From positions 124,001 to 188,000 of the forward strand of contig NZ_FTOA01000005.1 in the NCBI RefSeq assembly GCF_900156605.1: 64,000 nt of DNA, given 5' to 3'. How positions within the stretch are numbered: the first letter of the stretch is position 1; each line of letters begins with the position of its first letter. The stretch is from Insolitispirillum peregrinum. GTDB taxonomy: Bacteria; Pseudomonadota; Alphaproteobacteria; Rhodospirillales; Rhodospirillaceae. Below the pieces are notes generated by a model, which saw only the letters and a program-made list of their open reading frames with translations, did not search any database and was not told the DNA's origin. Below, piece after piece: positions 8,268-15,794 of the stretch. The position numbers and the translations under genes are program-made.

Positions 8268-9242
8268 TCAGCGGACGGCGACGGCGTATTGTTCGACCGG
8301 CAGAATGTCCTTGATCAGGCCGCGCTGCTTGAGGAATTCGGCAAAACGCTGATAGCGGCCGCTGTCGAGCGCCGCCGGGCGCAGGGCCAGACGCGGCAGG
8401 GTGTCGGCCCACGCCCGCTTGTTCAGGTCGTCGTTCAGCTCGGGGTAGGCCTTGACGAAGGCGTCCCACGCCTCGGTCGGGTGGTTCAGGATGTACTGAA
8501 CGGCCCGCTCGCTGGCCGCCAGAACCTTTTTCAGCGCCGGGGCGTTGGCGCGGTCCTTGCGGGCGATCAGGATCAGCTCGTCATAGGCCGGGACGCCGTT
8601 TTCTTCTGGGTAAAAGGCGATCCCCGGCTTGCCCGCCAGATCCATCTGGTTCAGCTCGAAGTTACGGAAAGCGCCGATCACCGCATCGACCTGACCGGCA
8701 TAGATGGCCGGTGACAGCGAGAAGTTGATGTTGACCAGCTCGACATCCGACAGCTTCAGGCCAGCGCTTTCCAGCATCGCACCCAGAACGGCGTCTTCAA
8801 AGCCGCCGACCGAATAGCCGATCTTGCGACCCTTCAGGTCTTTCAGGCTGGCAATCGGGCCGCCTTTCAGCGCCACCAACGAGTTCAGCGGCGTGGCCAC
8901 CAGCGTGCCGACCCGCACCACCGGCAGGCCTTCGGCGGCTTGCAGGTGCAATTGCGGCTGATAGGAAACGGCCAGATCGGCCTTGCCCGCCGCCACCAGC
9001 TTCGGCGGGTCGTTGGGGTCGGCGGGGGCCTGCAAGTCAACATCCAGCCCTTCATCGGCAAAGAAGCCCTTGGCCTTGGCGATCACCAGCGGGGCGTGGT
9101 CCGGGTTGACGAACCAGTCGAGCATGATGGTCACTTTTTCCGCCGAGGCGGTGCTGGTGGCGGCGTTGGCGGGCGGCAACAGGGCGGTGGCGGCGGTCCA
9201 CAGGCCGATACCGGCGGCCAACAGCAAGGATTTCAAGCGCAT
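8268..9242 (-). CDS. ABC transporter substrate-binding protein, NMT1/THI5 (ThiY-like) family
   Basis: A 324-residue periplasmic binding protein with a signal peptide (cleavage near ANA, residue 27). The start of the mature domain, TIMLDWFVNPDHAPLVIAKA, and KGFFADEGLDVDLQ are the NMT1/ThiY signature. Family members bind hydroxymethylpyrimidine or formylaminopyrimidine thiamin precursors, but the same fold also binds other small nitrogenous compounds, so the ligand is not certain. It is the last gene of a three-gene operon with permease and ATPase. A GGGAG ribosome-binding site lies about 11 bases before the ATG. No thiamin riboswitch motif was found upstream. Confidence 0.85.
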   Translation of the reverse strand: MRLKSLLLAAGIGLWTAATALLPPANAATSTASAEKVTIMLDWFVNPDHAPLVIAKAKGFFADEGLDVDLQAPADPNDPPKLVAAGKADLAVSYQPQLHLQAAEGLPVVRVGTLVATPLNSLVALKGGPIASLKDLKGRKIGYSVGGFEDAVLGAMLESAGLKLSDVELVNINFSLSPAIYAGQVDAVIGAFRNFELNQMDLAGKPGIAFYPEENGVPAYDELILIARKDRANAPALKKVLAASERAVQYILNHPTEAWDAFVKAYPELNDDLNKRAWADTLPRLALRPAALDSGRYQRFAEFLKQRGLIKDILPVEQYAVAVR

Positions 9243-9272
9243 GGGGTAACAAGCTCCCTGAAAAAAGGTGGT

Positions 9273-10025
9273 TCATTCGTTGGTGGTGGCGCGCCATGGC
9301 AGCAGGCGGGCCAGCAGGCGGTCCGTTACCCAGAACAGGGTGATCGCCAGCCCGGCCAGCACCAGCAGGGCGGCGAACATCAGATCAACCTGCATGCGGG
9401 CATTGGCGTGCAGCATCAGATAGCCCAGTCCGGTCGAGCTGCCGACCCATTCACCGATCACCGCCCCGATCGGGGCGACGCCGACGGCAACCTTCAGGCC
9501 AGCCCCCAGCGACGGCAGGGCAGCGGGAATACGGATATGGCGCAGGACCGTCCAGCGGGAGCCCCCCATCACCTGAGCCAGATCGAGCCAGCCGGGGGCG
9601 GTGCGGCTGAGGCCATCCAGGAAGGCGGTGGTGATCGGGAAATAGATGATCAGCGAGGCCATGGCGACCTTTGACGCCATGCCATAGCCCAGCCACAGCA
9701 CCAGCAACGGGGCGATGGCAAACACCGGAATGGCCTGACTGATCACCAGCACTGGCACCAGCCAGCGTCGCAAGGGGGCAAAGCTGGCCAGCAGCAGGGC
9801 CGAGGCCACCCCGACGAGTCCGCCACCCAGCAGACCGAGGAGGATTTCCGCGCCGGTGGTCAGTGCATGGCGGGCCAGCAGGTCGGCTTTCAGCACGGCG
9901 GTGGTTAGCGTCTTGAGGGGCGATGGCAGCAGATAGTCCTGCTGCCCGGCAGCCAGATAGGCGATCTGCCACAGCAGGGCGGTCATCACCATCGATACCA
10001 GGATGTGTATCAGCCGCCGGATCAT
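9273..10025 (-). CDS. ABC transporter permease (ThiX-like)
   Basis: A 250-residue inner-membrane permease of the BPD_transp_1 family with about six helices. The EAA loop is visible around residues 150-175 (LAQVMGGSRWTVLRHIRIPA). It pairs with the adjacent ATPase and binding protein to import the ligand. The start ATG overlaps the ATPase stop as ATGA, and 30 bases separate it from the binding-protein gene. Its closest functional class is that of pyrimidine/thiamin-precursor, taurine or nitrate permeases. Confidence 0.87.
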   Translation of the reverse strand: MIRRLIHILVSMVMTALLWQIAYLAAGQQDYLLPSPLKTLTTAVLKADLLARHALTTGAEILLGLLGGGLVGVASALLLASFAPLRRWLVPVLVISQAIPVFAIAPLLVLWLGYGMASKVAMASLIIYFPITTAFLDGLSRTAPGWLDLAQVMGGSRWTVLRHIRIPAALPSLGAGLKVAVGVAPIGAVIGEWVGSSTGLGYLMLHANARMQVDLMFAALLVLAGLAITLFWVTDRLLARLLPWRATTNE

Positions 10026-10795
10026 GAGACGGCTCCGGCCGGACGCTGATGCACCAGCCGGGCCAGCAAGGCCCCCTGCTGGTTGGTCAGGCGGGGATCG
10101 TCAACGGCACGCGGGGCGGGCCAGTCTGCCGGAAGAGGGTGGGAGGTCAGGGAGGCGGGAGGACCGGTCAGCACCAGCACCTGTTCCCCCAGCCTCAGGG
10201 CTTCCAGCGGGTCATGGGTGACCAGCAGGACCGTCCGCCGGTCGAGCAGGGTTGCGGCCAGATCCTGCATTTGCAGGCGGGTGACCGGGTCGAGGGCGGA
10301 AAACGGCTCGTCCATCAGCACCACCGGGCGGTCTTCCATCAGGGTGCGGGCCAGTGCCGCCCGTTGACGCTGGCCGCCTGACAGTTGATCCGGGCGGCGG
10401 TGGCGAAAATCGGCCAACCCGACCTGCTCCAGCAAGGAGGCCGCGCGGGCGGTGTCGGCAGGCTGGCGGCGCAGGCGGGCCCCCAGCGTGATGTTGTCCA
10501 GCACGCTCAGCCATGGCAGCAGCAAATCCTGTTGCGCCATGTAGGCAACCCGGTCCGTCAGAGGGCGGTTGTCAGAGGTCTGAACGTGATAATCGCTGCC
10601 CGCCGGGGCCAGATCGGCCAGCAGGCGCAACAACGAAGACTTGCCGACCCCGCTGATGCCAAGCAGGCAGGTCCAGTGTCCGGCTGGCAGATCAAGGGTC
10701 AGATCCCTGAACAGGGTGATGCCGTCATAGGTCACATGACGGGCGGTCAGGGTTAAACCCAGTGGAGGGGGCGAGGCCACGGAAGCGACAGTCAT
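10022..10795 (-). CDS. ABC transporter ATP-binding protein (ThiZ-like)
   Basis: A 257-residue ABC ATPase. Walker A is LLGISGVGKSSLLR (about residues 41-54), the signature LSGGQRQRAALARTL (about 137-151), Walker B VVLMDEPFSALDP (about 156-168) and the H-loop His is in LLVTHDPLEAL. It is the first gene of the importer operon. Between its start and the divergent DUF192 gene lies a 390-base leader with a perfect terminator hairpin in the gene's own sense, suggesting control by attenuation. Confidence 0.9.
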   Translation of the reverse strand: MTVASVASPPPLGLTLTARHVTYDGITLFRDLTLDLPAGHWTCLLGISGVGKSSLLRLLADLAPAGSDYHVQTSDNRPLTDRVAYMAQQDLLLPWLSVLDNITLGARLRRQPADTARAASLLEQVGLADFRHRRPDQLSGGQRQRAALARTLMEDRPVVLMDEPFSALDPVTRLQMQDLAATLLDRRTVLLVTHDPLEALRLGEQVLVLTGPPASLTSHPLPADWPAPRAVDDPRLTNQQGALLARLVHQRPAGAVS

Positions 10796-10855
10796 TCCGG
10801 CAAATCATGCAGCGATCATGCAGGGATACGGGGGGCCACTATGGCAGCCCGCGCC

Positions 10856-10894
10856 AAAAAAGCAAACGCCGAGCGATGGGGTCGCTCGGCGTTT
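10856..10894 (-). terminator. Leader terminator/attenuator upstream of the ABC importer operon
   Basis: A perfect 13-bp stem (arms 10864-10876 and 10882-10894, loop of 5) is followed on the minus strand by TTTGCTTTTTT, ending 61 bases before the ATPase start codon. The upstream neighbour is divergent, so there is no upstream gene whose transcript it would end. It most simply acts on the operon's own leader. The hairpin also has TTTT on the plus-strand side. Confidence 0.75.
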
Positions 10895-10897
10895 TCT

Positions 10898-10939
10898 CAA
10901 CGGAAGGCAAGGGGGGCAGTCGGGGGGCGCCTTCCGTTG
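10898..10939. repeat. Inverted repeat (11-bp stem) in the importer leader
   Basis: CAACGGAAGGC and GCCTTCCGTTG flank a G-rich (plus strand) loop of 20 bases, immediately upstream of the leader terminator in the minus-strand transcript. The pairing is perfect. It could be part of a ligand-binding or anti-termination structure. Confidence 0.6.
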
Positions 10940-11068
10940 GCTTTCAGGCCCGCATATGGGGTATGATCAGGCCCGAAGAGAAATCCGTGTCAGCACAGGC
11001 GATGGCAAAGGGTATAGGCCCTGAAGGCGTGCCTCTGCAAGTATATTAGCGGATGCGAGAAATTCTGG

Positions 11069-11100
11069 AACAGCGTTTACAGGGTTATCTTAACGCTGTT
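11069..11100. promoter_or_regulatory. Inverted repeat, possible operator between divergent genes
   Basis: AACAGCGTT and AACGCTGTT form perfect 9-bp arms separated by 14 bases, about 60 bases upstream of the TATAAT box of the DUF192 gene and at the far end of the importer leader. A dimeric regulator site or a hairpin are both possible. Confidence 0.4.
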
Positions 11101-11131
11101 CAGTCTTGCCTCTAAAAACTATACGGCTGAA

Positions 11132-11163
11132 TTGTCTCTCTCCTATCTTGGAAAAGGTATAAT
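11132..11163 (+). promoter_or_regulatory. Candidate sigma70-type promoter of the DUF192 gene
   Basis: A perfect TATAAT at 11158-11163 is preceded by TTGTCT at 11132-11137. The spacer is 20 bases, longer than ideal. Transcription would start near 11170, leaving a short leader before the ATG at 11188. Confidence 0.4.
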
Positions 11164-11187
11164 TCTCTCGTGAGAAAGGACGTGTGG

Positions 11188-11748
11188 ATGTACCAAGGCT
11201 GGGAAGTCTTGTCTAAGACGGTGGAATGCTACCAAAGGTCTATAGTCCGACAGGGTGCCAAACGGCAGGGGGGGCTTTGGTTCCTGGTGCTGGCCTTGCT
11301 GTTGCTGGGAATGCCGGTGCGTGGGGCGCAGGCTCAGCTTCAGGGGGGGGTAACCTTTCCGGTGGGAACGGCGACGCTGGTCGGGCACGATGGCCGTCAG
11401 CACGACCTGACTGTCGAACTGGCCTTGACGCCCGAACAGCGGATGCAGGGCTTGATGTACCGCACCTCGCTGCAAGAGGGGCGCGGCATGTTGTTCGATT
11501 TCGGGGAAACGCTGGTCGTGCGGATGTGGATGAAAAACACCCTGATTCCGCTCGATATGGTGTTTTTTGCCCCGGATGGCCGGGTGGTCGGGCTGGTGCG
11601 ACAGGCTCAACCCGGAGACCTGACCCCGGTCGGACCGGCCGAGCCGGTGCGGGCCGTTCTCGAATTGCCCGGCGGGCAGGTTGATAAATGGGGGATCACG
11701 GTCGGTGACCGGCTCACCCAGCCATCGCTGACGCTGGCAAAGCCGTAA
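11188..11748 (+). CDS. DUF192 family exported protein
   Basis: A 186-residue protein with an N-terminal hydrophobic signal or anchor (about residues 29-50, ending AQAQ) and a DUF192 domain (about 60-178). Family motifs are EQRMQGLMYR, MWMKNTLIPLDMVFF and the late LELPGG. The biochemical role of DUF192 is not established. The start ATG at 11188 is chosen because AGGA lies 7 bases upstream and the TATAAT box would place the transcript start around 11170; a GTG at 11170 is the alternative. The gene is divergent from the ABC importer operon and is followed by a dispersed repeat. Confidence 0.85.
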   Translation: MYQGWEVLSKTVECYQRSIVRQGAKRQGGLWFLVLALLLLGMPVRGAQAQLQGGVTFPVGTATLVGHDGRQHDLTVELALTPEQRMQGLMYRTSLQEGRGMLFDFGETLVVRMWMKNTLIPLDMVFFAPDGRVVGLVRQAQPGDLTPVGPAEPVRAVLELPGGQVDKWGITVGDRLTQPSLTLAKP

Positions 11749-11756
11749 GGCGGGTC

Positions 11757-12050
11757 TAGAGTAGTGAGCGCAAAAGTGGGAACCGGTTTTGCGCAAAATC
11801 ACTGCGACAGATAAAAAGGTTAGATCAGCGTGCCTGTGTAAGATCACAGTACACGACAGTTGGTGGAAAATGGCGGACTGCCGTCCGCACCTGCCCGGGG
11901 GACGATGCCCCCGAACCCCTGTTTTTTCTTTTATGATCAAAGGAATGGGGTCCGGGGCCTCAAGGCCCCGGCGAGGTTTGGAGCAGCGCTCCATGATCTT
12001 TTTGTTTTTTGTCGTGTACTGTGGCGTCACATTTAACGCACGCTGGTCTA
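11757..12050. mobile_element. Dispersed palindromic intergenic element, copy 1 (MITE-like)
   Basis: The element runs from TAGAGTAGTGAGCG to CGCACGCTGGTCTA. It contains an outer hairpin (GCGCAAAA...TTTTGCGC), the inverted pair CACAGTACACGAC/GTCGTGTACTGTG, a perfect GGGGCCTCAAGGCCCC-type palindrome and GGAGCAGCGCTCC. Matching copies occur at 28982-29267 and 49064-49355, with partial ones elsewhere. It encodes nothing. Its right end supplies the TAG stop codon of the GGDEF-like gene at 12048-12050. Confidence 0.8.
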
Positions 12051-12956
12051 ATCCAGCGGGTACGGTGGAGCGTTGCTGGCAAACAGAACGGCTTCGTCCG
12101 GAGATTGCCGGGCCATCAGCATGGCTTGTGACGCCCGGTTTTTCAGGTCTTCCGGGCTTTCCCCCGCCTTGAGGGTGGCCACGCCGAAATAATGCTTGTG
12201 GGGGAGCGGCGAGGGGGCACCGGCGTATGCCGCCGGATTCAGGGTGCTGCGCAAGCGGTCGGCGCAGGCCATGGCCGCCCGTGGTCCGGCGTTGGGCAGC
12301 AACAGGGCAAACAGCTTGTCTTCCAGCCGACAGACCATGTCGCCGGGGCGAACAATCGGGCGGCACTGCGAGGCGACGTGCGACAGATAGGCGTTCTGTT
12401 GCTCGGTGTCCAAATGCTCTGGCCAGTCAAAAGAAAACAGGGTGAGGGAAATCTGGCGTCCCGGCTCGCGATTGGTTTGGGCGACCATTTCATCCAGTCT
12501 GGACAGGAAATGGATCTGATTGGCCAGACCGGTGATGGTGTCGCTGGTGATCTGGCGGTAAAGCTGCTGAAGGGCGGCCGGGTCGGTGGGCAGCGGGAAG
12601 GGGCCGGCCTGCTCCTGAGAGGGGCCTTCCGGCGGTGCTGTCAGCGGAAACGCCGAGGCGGGGGGGGATGGTGCCGCCACTGTTGCCGGGCGGATATACA
12701 ACAACGCCAGCAATGCCGCCGAGGTGACGCTCAGGCCCGTTGCCACCGCTGCCAGCCCACCATGAACATCTGCCAGTTCCAGAGCCAGCGCCACTGCGGC
12801 TGCAATCAGACCAAGGGTCAAGGCAAGGATCGGGTTTCCAAACGATGGGGTGGACACGGCATGATCCTCTGACGGGGTACGTGGCGCCCTGGCGGCCCAT
12901 GGCAAAGGAGCCATCAGCGCCGAAGATGCATCCAGGGGCTTGGGGGGCAACGACAT
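12048..12956 (-). CDS. Membrane protein with degenerate GGDEF domain
   Basis: About 302 residues: a short N-terminus, two hydrophobic segments (about 43-63 and 68-90), a Pro-rich linker and a GGDEF-fold domain (about 125-290) beginning near TGLANQIHFLSRL. The catalytic GG(D/E)EF position reads CRLEDKLFALLLP, so diguanylate cyclase activity is unlikely; a c-di-GMP-binding or purely structural role is more plausible. The start is uncertain: ATG 12956 (MSLPPKP) is chosen because sequence further upstream is not protein-like, though an open frame extends to 13301. The stop codon lies within the terminus of the adjacent dispersed repeat. Confidence 0.7.
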   Translation of the reverse strand: MSLPPKPLDASSALMAPLPWAARAPRTPSEDHAVSTPSFGNPILALTLGLIAAAVALALELADVHGGLAAVATGLSVTSAALLALLYIRPATVAAPSPPASAFPLTAPPEGPSQEQAGPFPLPTDPAALQQLYRQITSDTITGLANQIHFLSRLDEMVAQTNREPGRQISLTLFSFDWPEHLDTEQQNAYLSHVASQCRPIVRPGDMVCRLEDKLFALLLPNAGPRAAMACADRLRSTLNPAAYAGAPSPLPHKHYFGVATLKAGESPEDLKNRASQAMLMARQSPDEAVLFASNAPPYPLD

Positions 12957-13772
12957 TGCTGTTGCGTATCCTTTTACCGGCAGAGAACTGAAAAAAACAT
13001 CCTGCATCAGGATTGCATCATGAAACCGGCGAGGAACAGTGCGAAAAGGTGCACTGCAGATGTCTTGGGTATGTGCCCCGATGGCGTGATCCATGTCAGG
13101 GGGCGTGTCCTGTGTGACGTCTCCGGGCGATCGGAGTGACCGGAGCCGTGCGGGGGAATGTCTCTTGATGCTGTTTGCTTCGCTGCATCGCGGTATCGGT
13201 GTCGGCCCTACCTGAGTGTCATTTATCTGTAATACACTGTAAGCGTGGTTTGACGCCTTAATACTCAAGTGGATATTCCCTTGGTTGTATATGTCTTCCA
13301 AAGATCATTGAGGGTTTTCTCTCTTGCCAGTAGCTTGGGCAGCCGGTTTGGTGGATGGCGTCCATTTTTGATCTGTTCGATTTAGAGTGTGCGTTGCAGC
13401 AATTGATGCATTTTTCATTATAAATGGTGCACTGCCTGTGGTTTCTGCTCTGCTCGAAAGTCTGTTTTTTGCATGTGTCGATAATTTGATCGTTTATGAC
13501 TCAGTATGGTCGCATGCATAAAAAGAATGCATATTTGACGATCTTCCTTTGCGGAAATGGCTGAAAACGGCTATCGTATTGGGGTGGAAAGTCCACTTGA
13601 GGGGCGGTTGAGGTCGTGGTCGTAAGGGAGTTCAGCCCCGGCAAACCTGGATTTCAGACCGTTCCCACGATAAAAAAAAGCAAAGCTCATGAAACAAGAA
13701 GTGCAATGAAATGAATCATTGCGTTTGAATGCGTGGAACCAGGGGATCAACCGGACACCGCAGGAGATGCCC
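12957..13772. other. Long, partly AT-rich intergenic region between the GGDEF-like gene and nifA
   Basis: About 800 bases without a convincing gene. From 13300 to 13720 the composition drops to AT-rich, unlike the flanks. It contains two ATGCAT palindromes separated by seven bases (13514-13519 and 13527-13532) and the inverted repeat just before nifA. No clear -24/-12 sigma54 promoter was found. It presumably carries both divergent promoters. Confidence 0.5.
13703..13722. promoter_or_regulatory. Inverted repeat just upstream of nifA
   Basis: GCAATGA-N6-TCATTGC is a perfect 7-bp dyad 50 bases before the nifA start codon. It could be a regulator binding site or a small 5' UTR hairpin; no known consensus is matched. 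Confidence 0.4.
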
Positions 13773-15527
13773 ATGCGCGGTGACGATGTGGGAAGCACAG
13801 AGCTGTCCCTTATCAGTCTTTATGAAATCTCGAAAATCCTGTCATCGTCGCTGGATATCGAGAAAACATTCCATGACGTCCTGAATCTGCTGTCGTCGTA
13901 CATGCAGATGCGACGGGGTGTGGTGGCGCTGGCCGAGGGGAACGGTGACGTTCGCCTCGCCGCAGCGTCCCACCTGTCGCGGGACGCCTTGAAACGGGGG
14001 GCGTGTCGTTTCCCGTTGCAAATCCTGGAACGGGTGGTCAGCACCGCGATGCCGGTGGTGATGGGTAATGCCCGCGAGGATGCCAACTTTGCCGACTATC
14101 TGGCGGATCACGAGGAAGATGACGTTGTGTCGGTGATTGCCGTTCCGATCAAGGGCGCCGAACGGACCTATGGGGTTCTGTCGATCGAACGGGAATGGGA
14201 TGGCGGCGTACAGTTCAAGTTTGAATCGGATGTTCGTTTCCTGACCATGGTGGCGAACCTGATTGCCCAGACGGTTCGCCTGCATCAGTCGGTGGCTTCT
14301 GACCGCGAGCGTTTGATACAGGAACGGGCCAGACTGCAAAAGGCGCTGGAAAAAGAAGCCGATGATCGGGCCCTGTCGGCCATCACCGACATCGTTGGCG
14401 AAAGTCCGGCAATGCAGCGTGTGTTCGACGAGGTGCGGCAGGTTGCCCCGTTGAAATCGACAGTCTTGCTGCGTGGTGAAAGCGGTACCGGCAAGGAACT
14501 GGTGGCGAGGGCGGTCCACAGCCTGAGCAACCGCAAGGACAAGCCCTTTATCAAGGTCAATTGCGCGGCCTTGCCGGAAACCCTGCTGGAGTCCGAACTG
14601 TTCGGCCACGAGCGGGGGGCCTTCACCGGTGCGACGCAGGAGCGCAAGGGGCGTTTTGAAATGGCTTCGGGCGGGACGTTGTTCCTCGATGAAATCGGGG
14701 AAATTTCGCCATCGTTCCAGGCCAAGCTGTTACGTATCCTGCAGGAGGGCGAATTTGAACGTGTTGGTGGCAACAAGACGATCAAGGTTGACGTGCGCCT
14801 GATCTCGGCAACCAACAAAAACCTCGAAGAGGCGGTCTCAAAGGGCGATTTCCGCGCCGATTTGTATTACCGCATCAATGTTGTTCCGGTTTTTCTGCCG
14901 CCATTGCGGGAACGGGATGGGGATATCCCGCGTCTGGTGCAGTATTTCTTGGGGAAATTCAACAACGAGAATGGCCGCGACATGCACATCTCGGCCGATG
15001 CCTTGCATATCTTTTGCCGTTGCCAGTTTCCGGGGAATGTCCGCGAGCTGGAAAACTGCGTCAATCGGGTGGCAACGATGGCGCGGGGCGAAACGATTTC
15101 CGCCGTCGATATGCCCTGTCAGCGGGACCAGTGCCTGTCGGCGGTCCTCTGGCGACTGGATGCGCAGGCCAAGCCGGTCGGTGGGCTGGGGAACGCGGCT
15201 CTCGATCCACGGACTGCGGCGCGGGAGGCGGTCAACCGGACGCATGGGCATGATCATGACGAAGACGTCTATGCACGGCGAGCCCGTGAGCGCGAACTGG
15301 CCGAAGCGCACGACCATGACCATGATTTCGACGATCAGGACATCTTTGACGGAGGAGACGGGGAGCCGCTGCTGGGATCCGGTGGCCTTCCTCAGCGGGA
15401 TCGTCTGGTAACGGCGATGGAACGATCGGGCTGGGTTCAGGCGAAGGCCGCCCGTATCCTGGGGTTGACGCCCCGTCAGGTTGGGTACGCACTGAAAAAG
15501 TACAACATCGAGATCAAACGCCTGTGA
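13773..15527 (+). CDS. nifA: NifA, sigma54-dependent activator of nitrogen fixation genes
   Basis: A 584-residue activator with an N-terminal GAF domain (about 20-180), an AAA+ domain (about 210-445; Walker [15 protein letters not shown] loop, LFLDEIGE) and a C-terminal Fis-type helix-turn-helix ([20 protein letters not shown]). Between them lies the cysteine motif C-X11-C-X19-C-X4-C, exactly the oxygen-responsive arrangement of alphaproteobacterial NifA. The linker before the HTH is unusually rich in His and Asp ([18 protein letters not shown]). The start ATG at 13773 has AGGAG about 6 bases upstream. No nif structural genes are in the window, so its targets lie elsewhere. Confidence 0.93.
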   Translation: MRGDDVGSTELSLISLYEISKILSSSLDIEKTFHDVLNLLSSYMQMRRGVVALAEGNGDVRLAAASHLSRDALKRGACRFPLQILERVVSTAMPVVMGNAREDANFADYLADHEEDDVVSVIAVPIKGAERTYGVLSIEREWDGGVQFKFESDVRFLTMVANLIAQTVRLHQSVASDRERLIQERARLQKALEKEADDRALSAITDIVGESPAMQRVFDEVRQVAPLKSTVLLRGESGTGKELVARAVHSLSNRKDKPFIKVNCAALPETLLESELFGHERGAFTGATQERKGRFEMASGGTLFLDEIGEISPSFQAKLLRILQEGEFERVGGNKTIKVDVRLISATNKNLEEAVSKGDFRADLYYRINVVPVFLPPLRERDGDIPRLVQYFLGKFNNENGRDMHISADALHIFCRCQFPGNVRELENCVNRVATMARGETISAVDMPCQRDQCLSAVLWRLDAQAKPVGGLGNAALDPRTAAREAVNRTHGHDHDEDVYARRARERELAEAHDHDHDFDDQDIFDGGDGEPLLGSGGLPQRDRLVTAMERSGWVQAKAARILGLTPRQVGYALKKYNIEIKRL

Positions 15528-15604
15528 TCATCGCACGAAAAGCACGTGCCGTTTTTCATGCGCTGCACCACAGGTATCTGTACCCTGAAAGTTACGCCAC
15601 TGAC

Positions 15605-15636
15605 GAAGGACGGGCCTTGGCCTGTCCTTCTTTTTT
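15605..15636 (+). terminator. Intrinsic terminator downstream of nifA
   Basis: An AAGGACGGGCC / GGCCTGTCCTT stem with one G-T pair and a short loop is followed by TTTTTT, 78 bases past the nifA stop. Confidence 0.85.
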
Positions 15637-15794
15637 GGGGGAGGGCGTGGAGGGGGGATCATCCATGGCCTTGCCCGATAAACAGGGTCATCGCTTTCTG
15701 CATTCGTTATATCTCGATGAATATAGCATCGATCGTCAAAAAGCAACGGAAAATATCGGGACATCCAGCAGAATGTTGCCTTTAACCATGAAAA

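Noticed and set aside
10796-11187. Thiamin pyrophosphate riboswitch
   Set aside because: Neither the CTGAGA nor the GAACCTGAT core was found on the minus strand, despite a leader terminator and a ThiY-like operon.
12957-13301. N-terminal extension of the GGDEF-like protein
   Set aside because: Residues are not protein-like for this genome and no ribosome-binding site supports a start at 13301.
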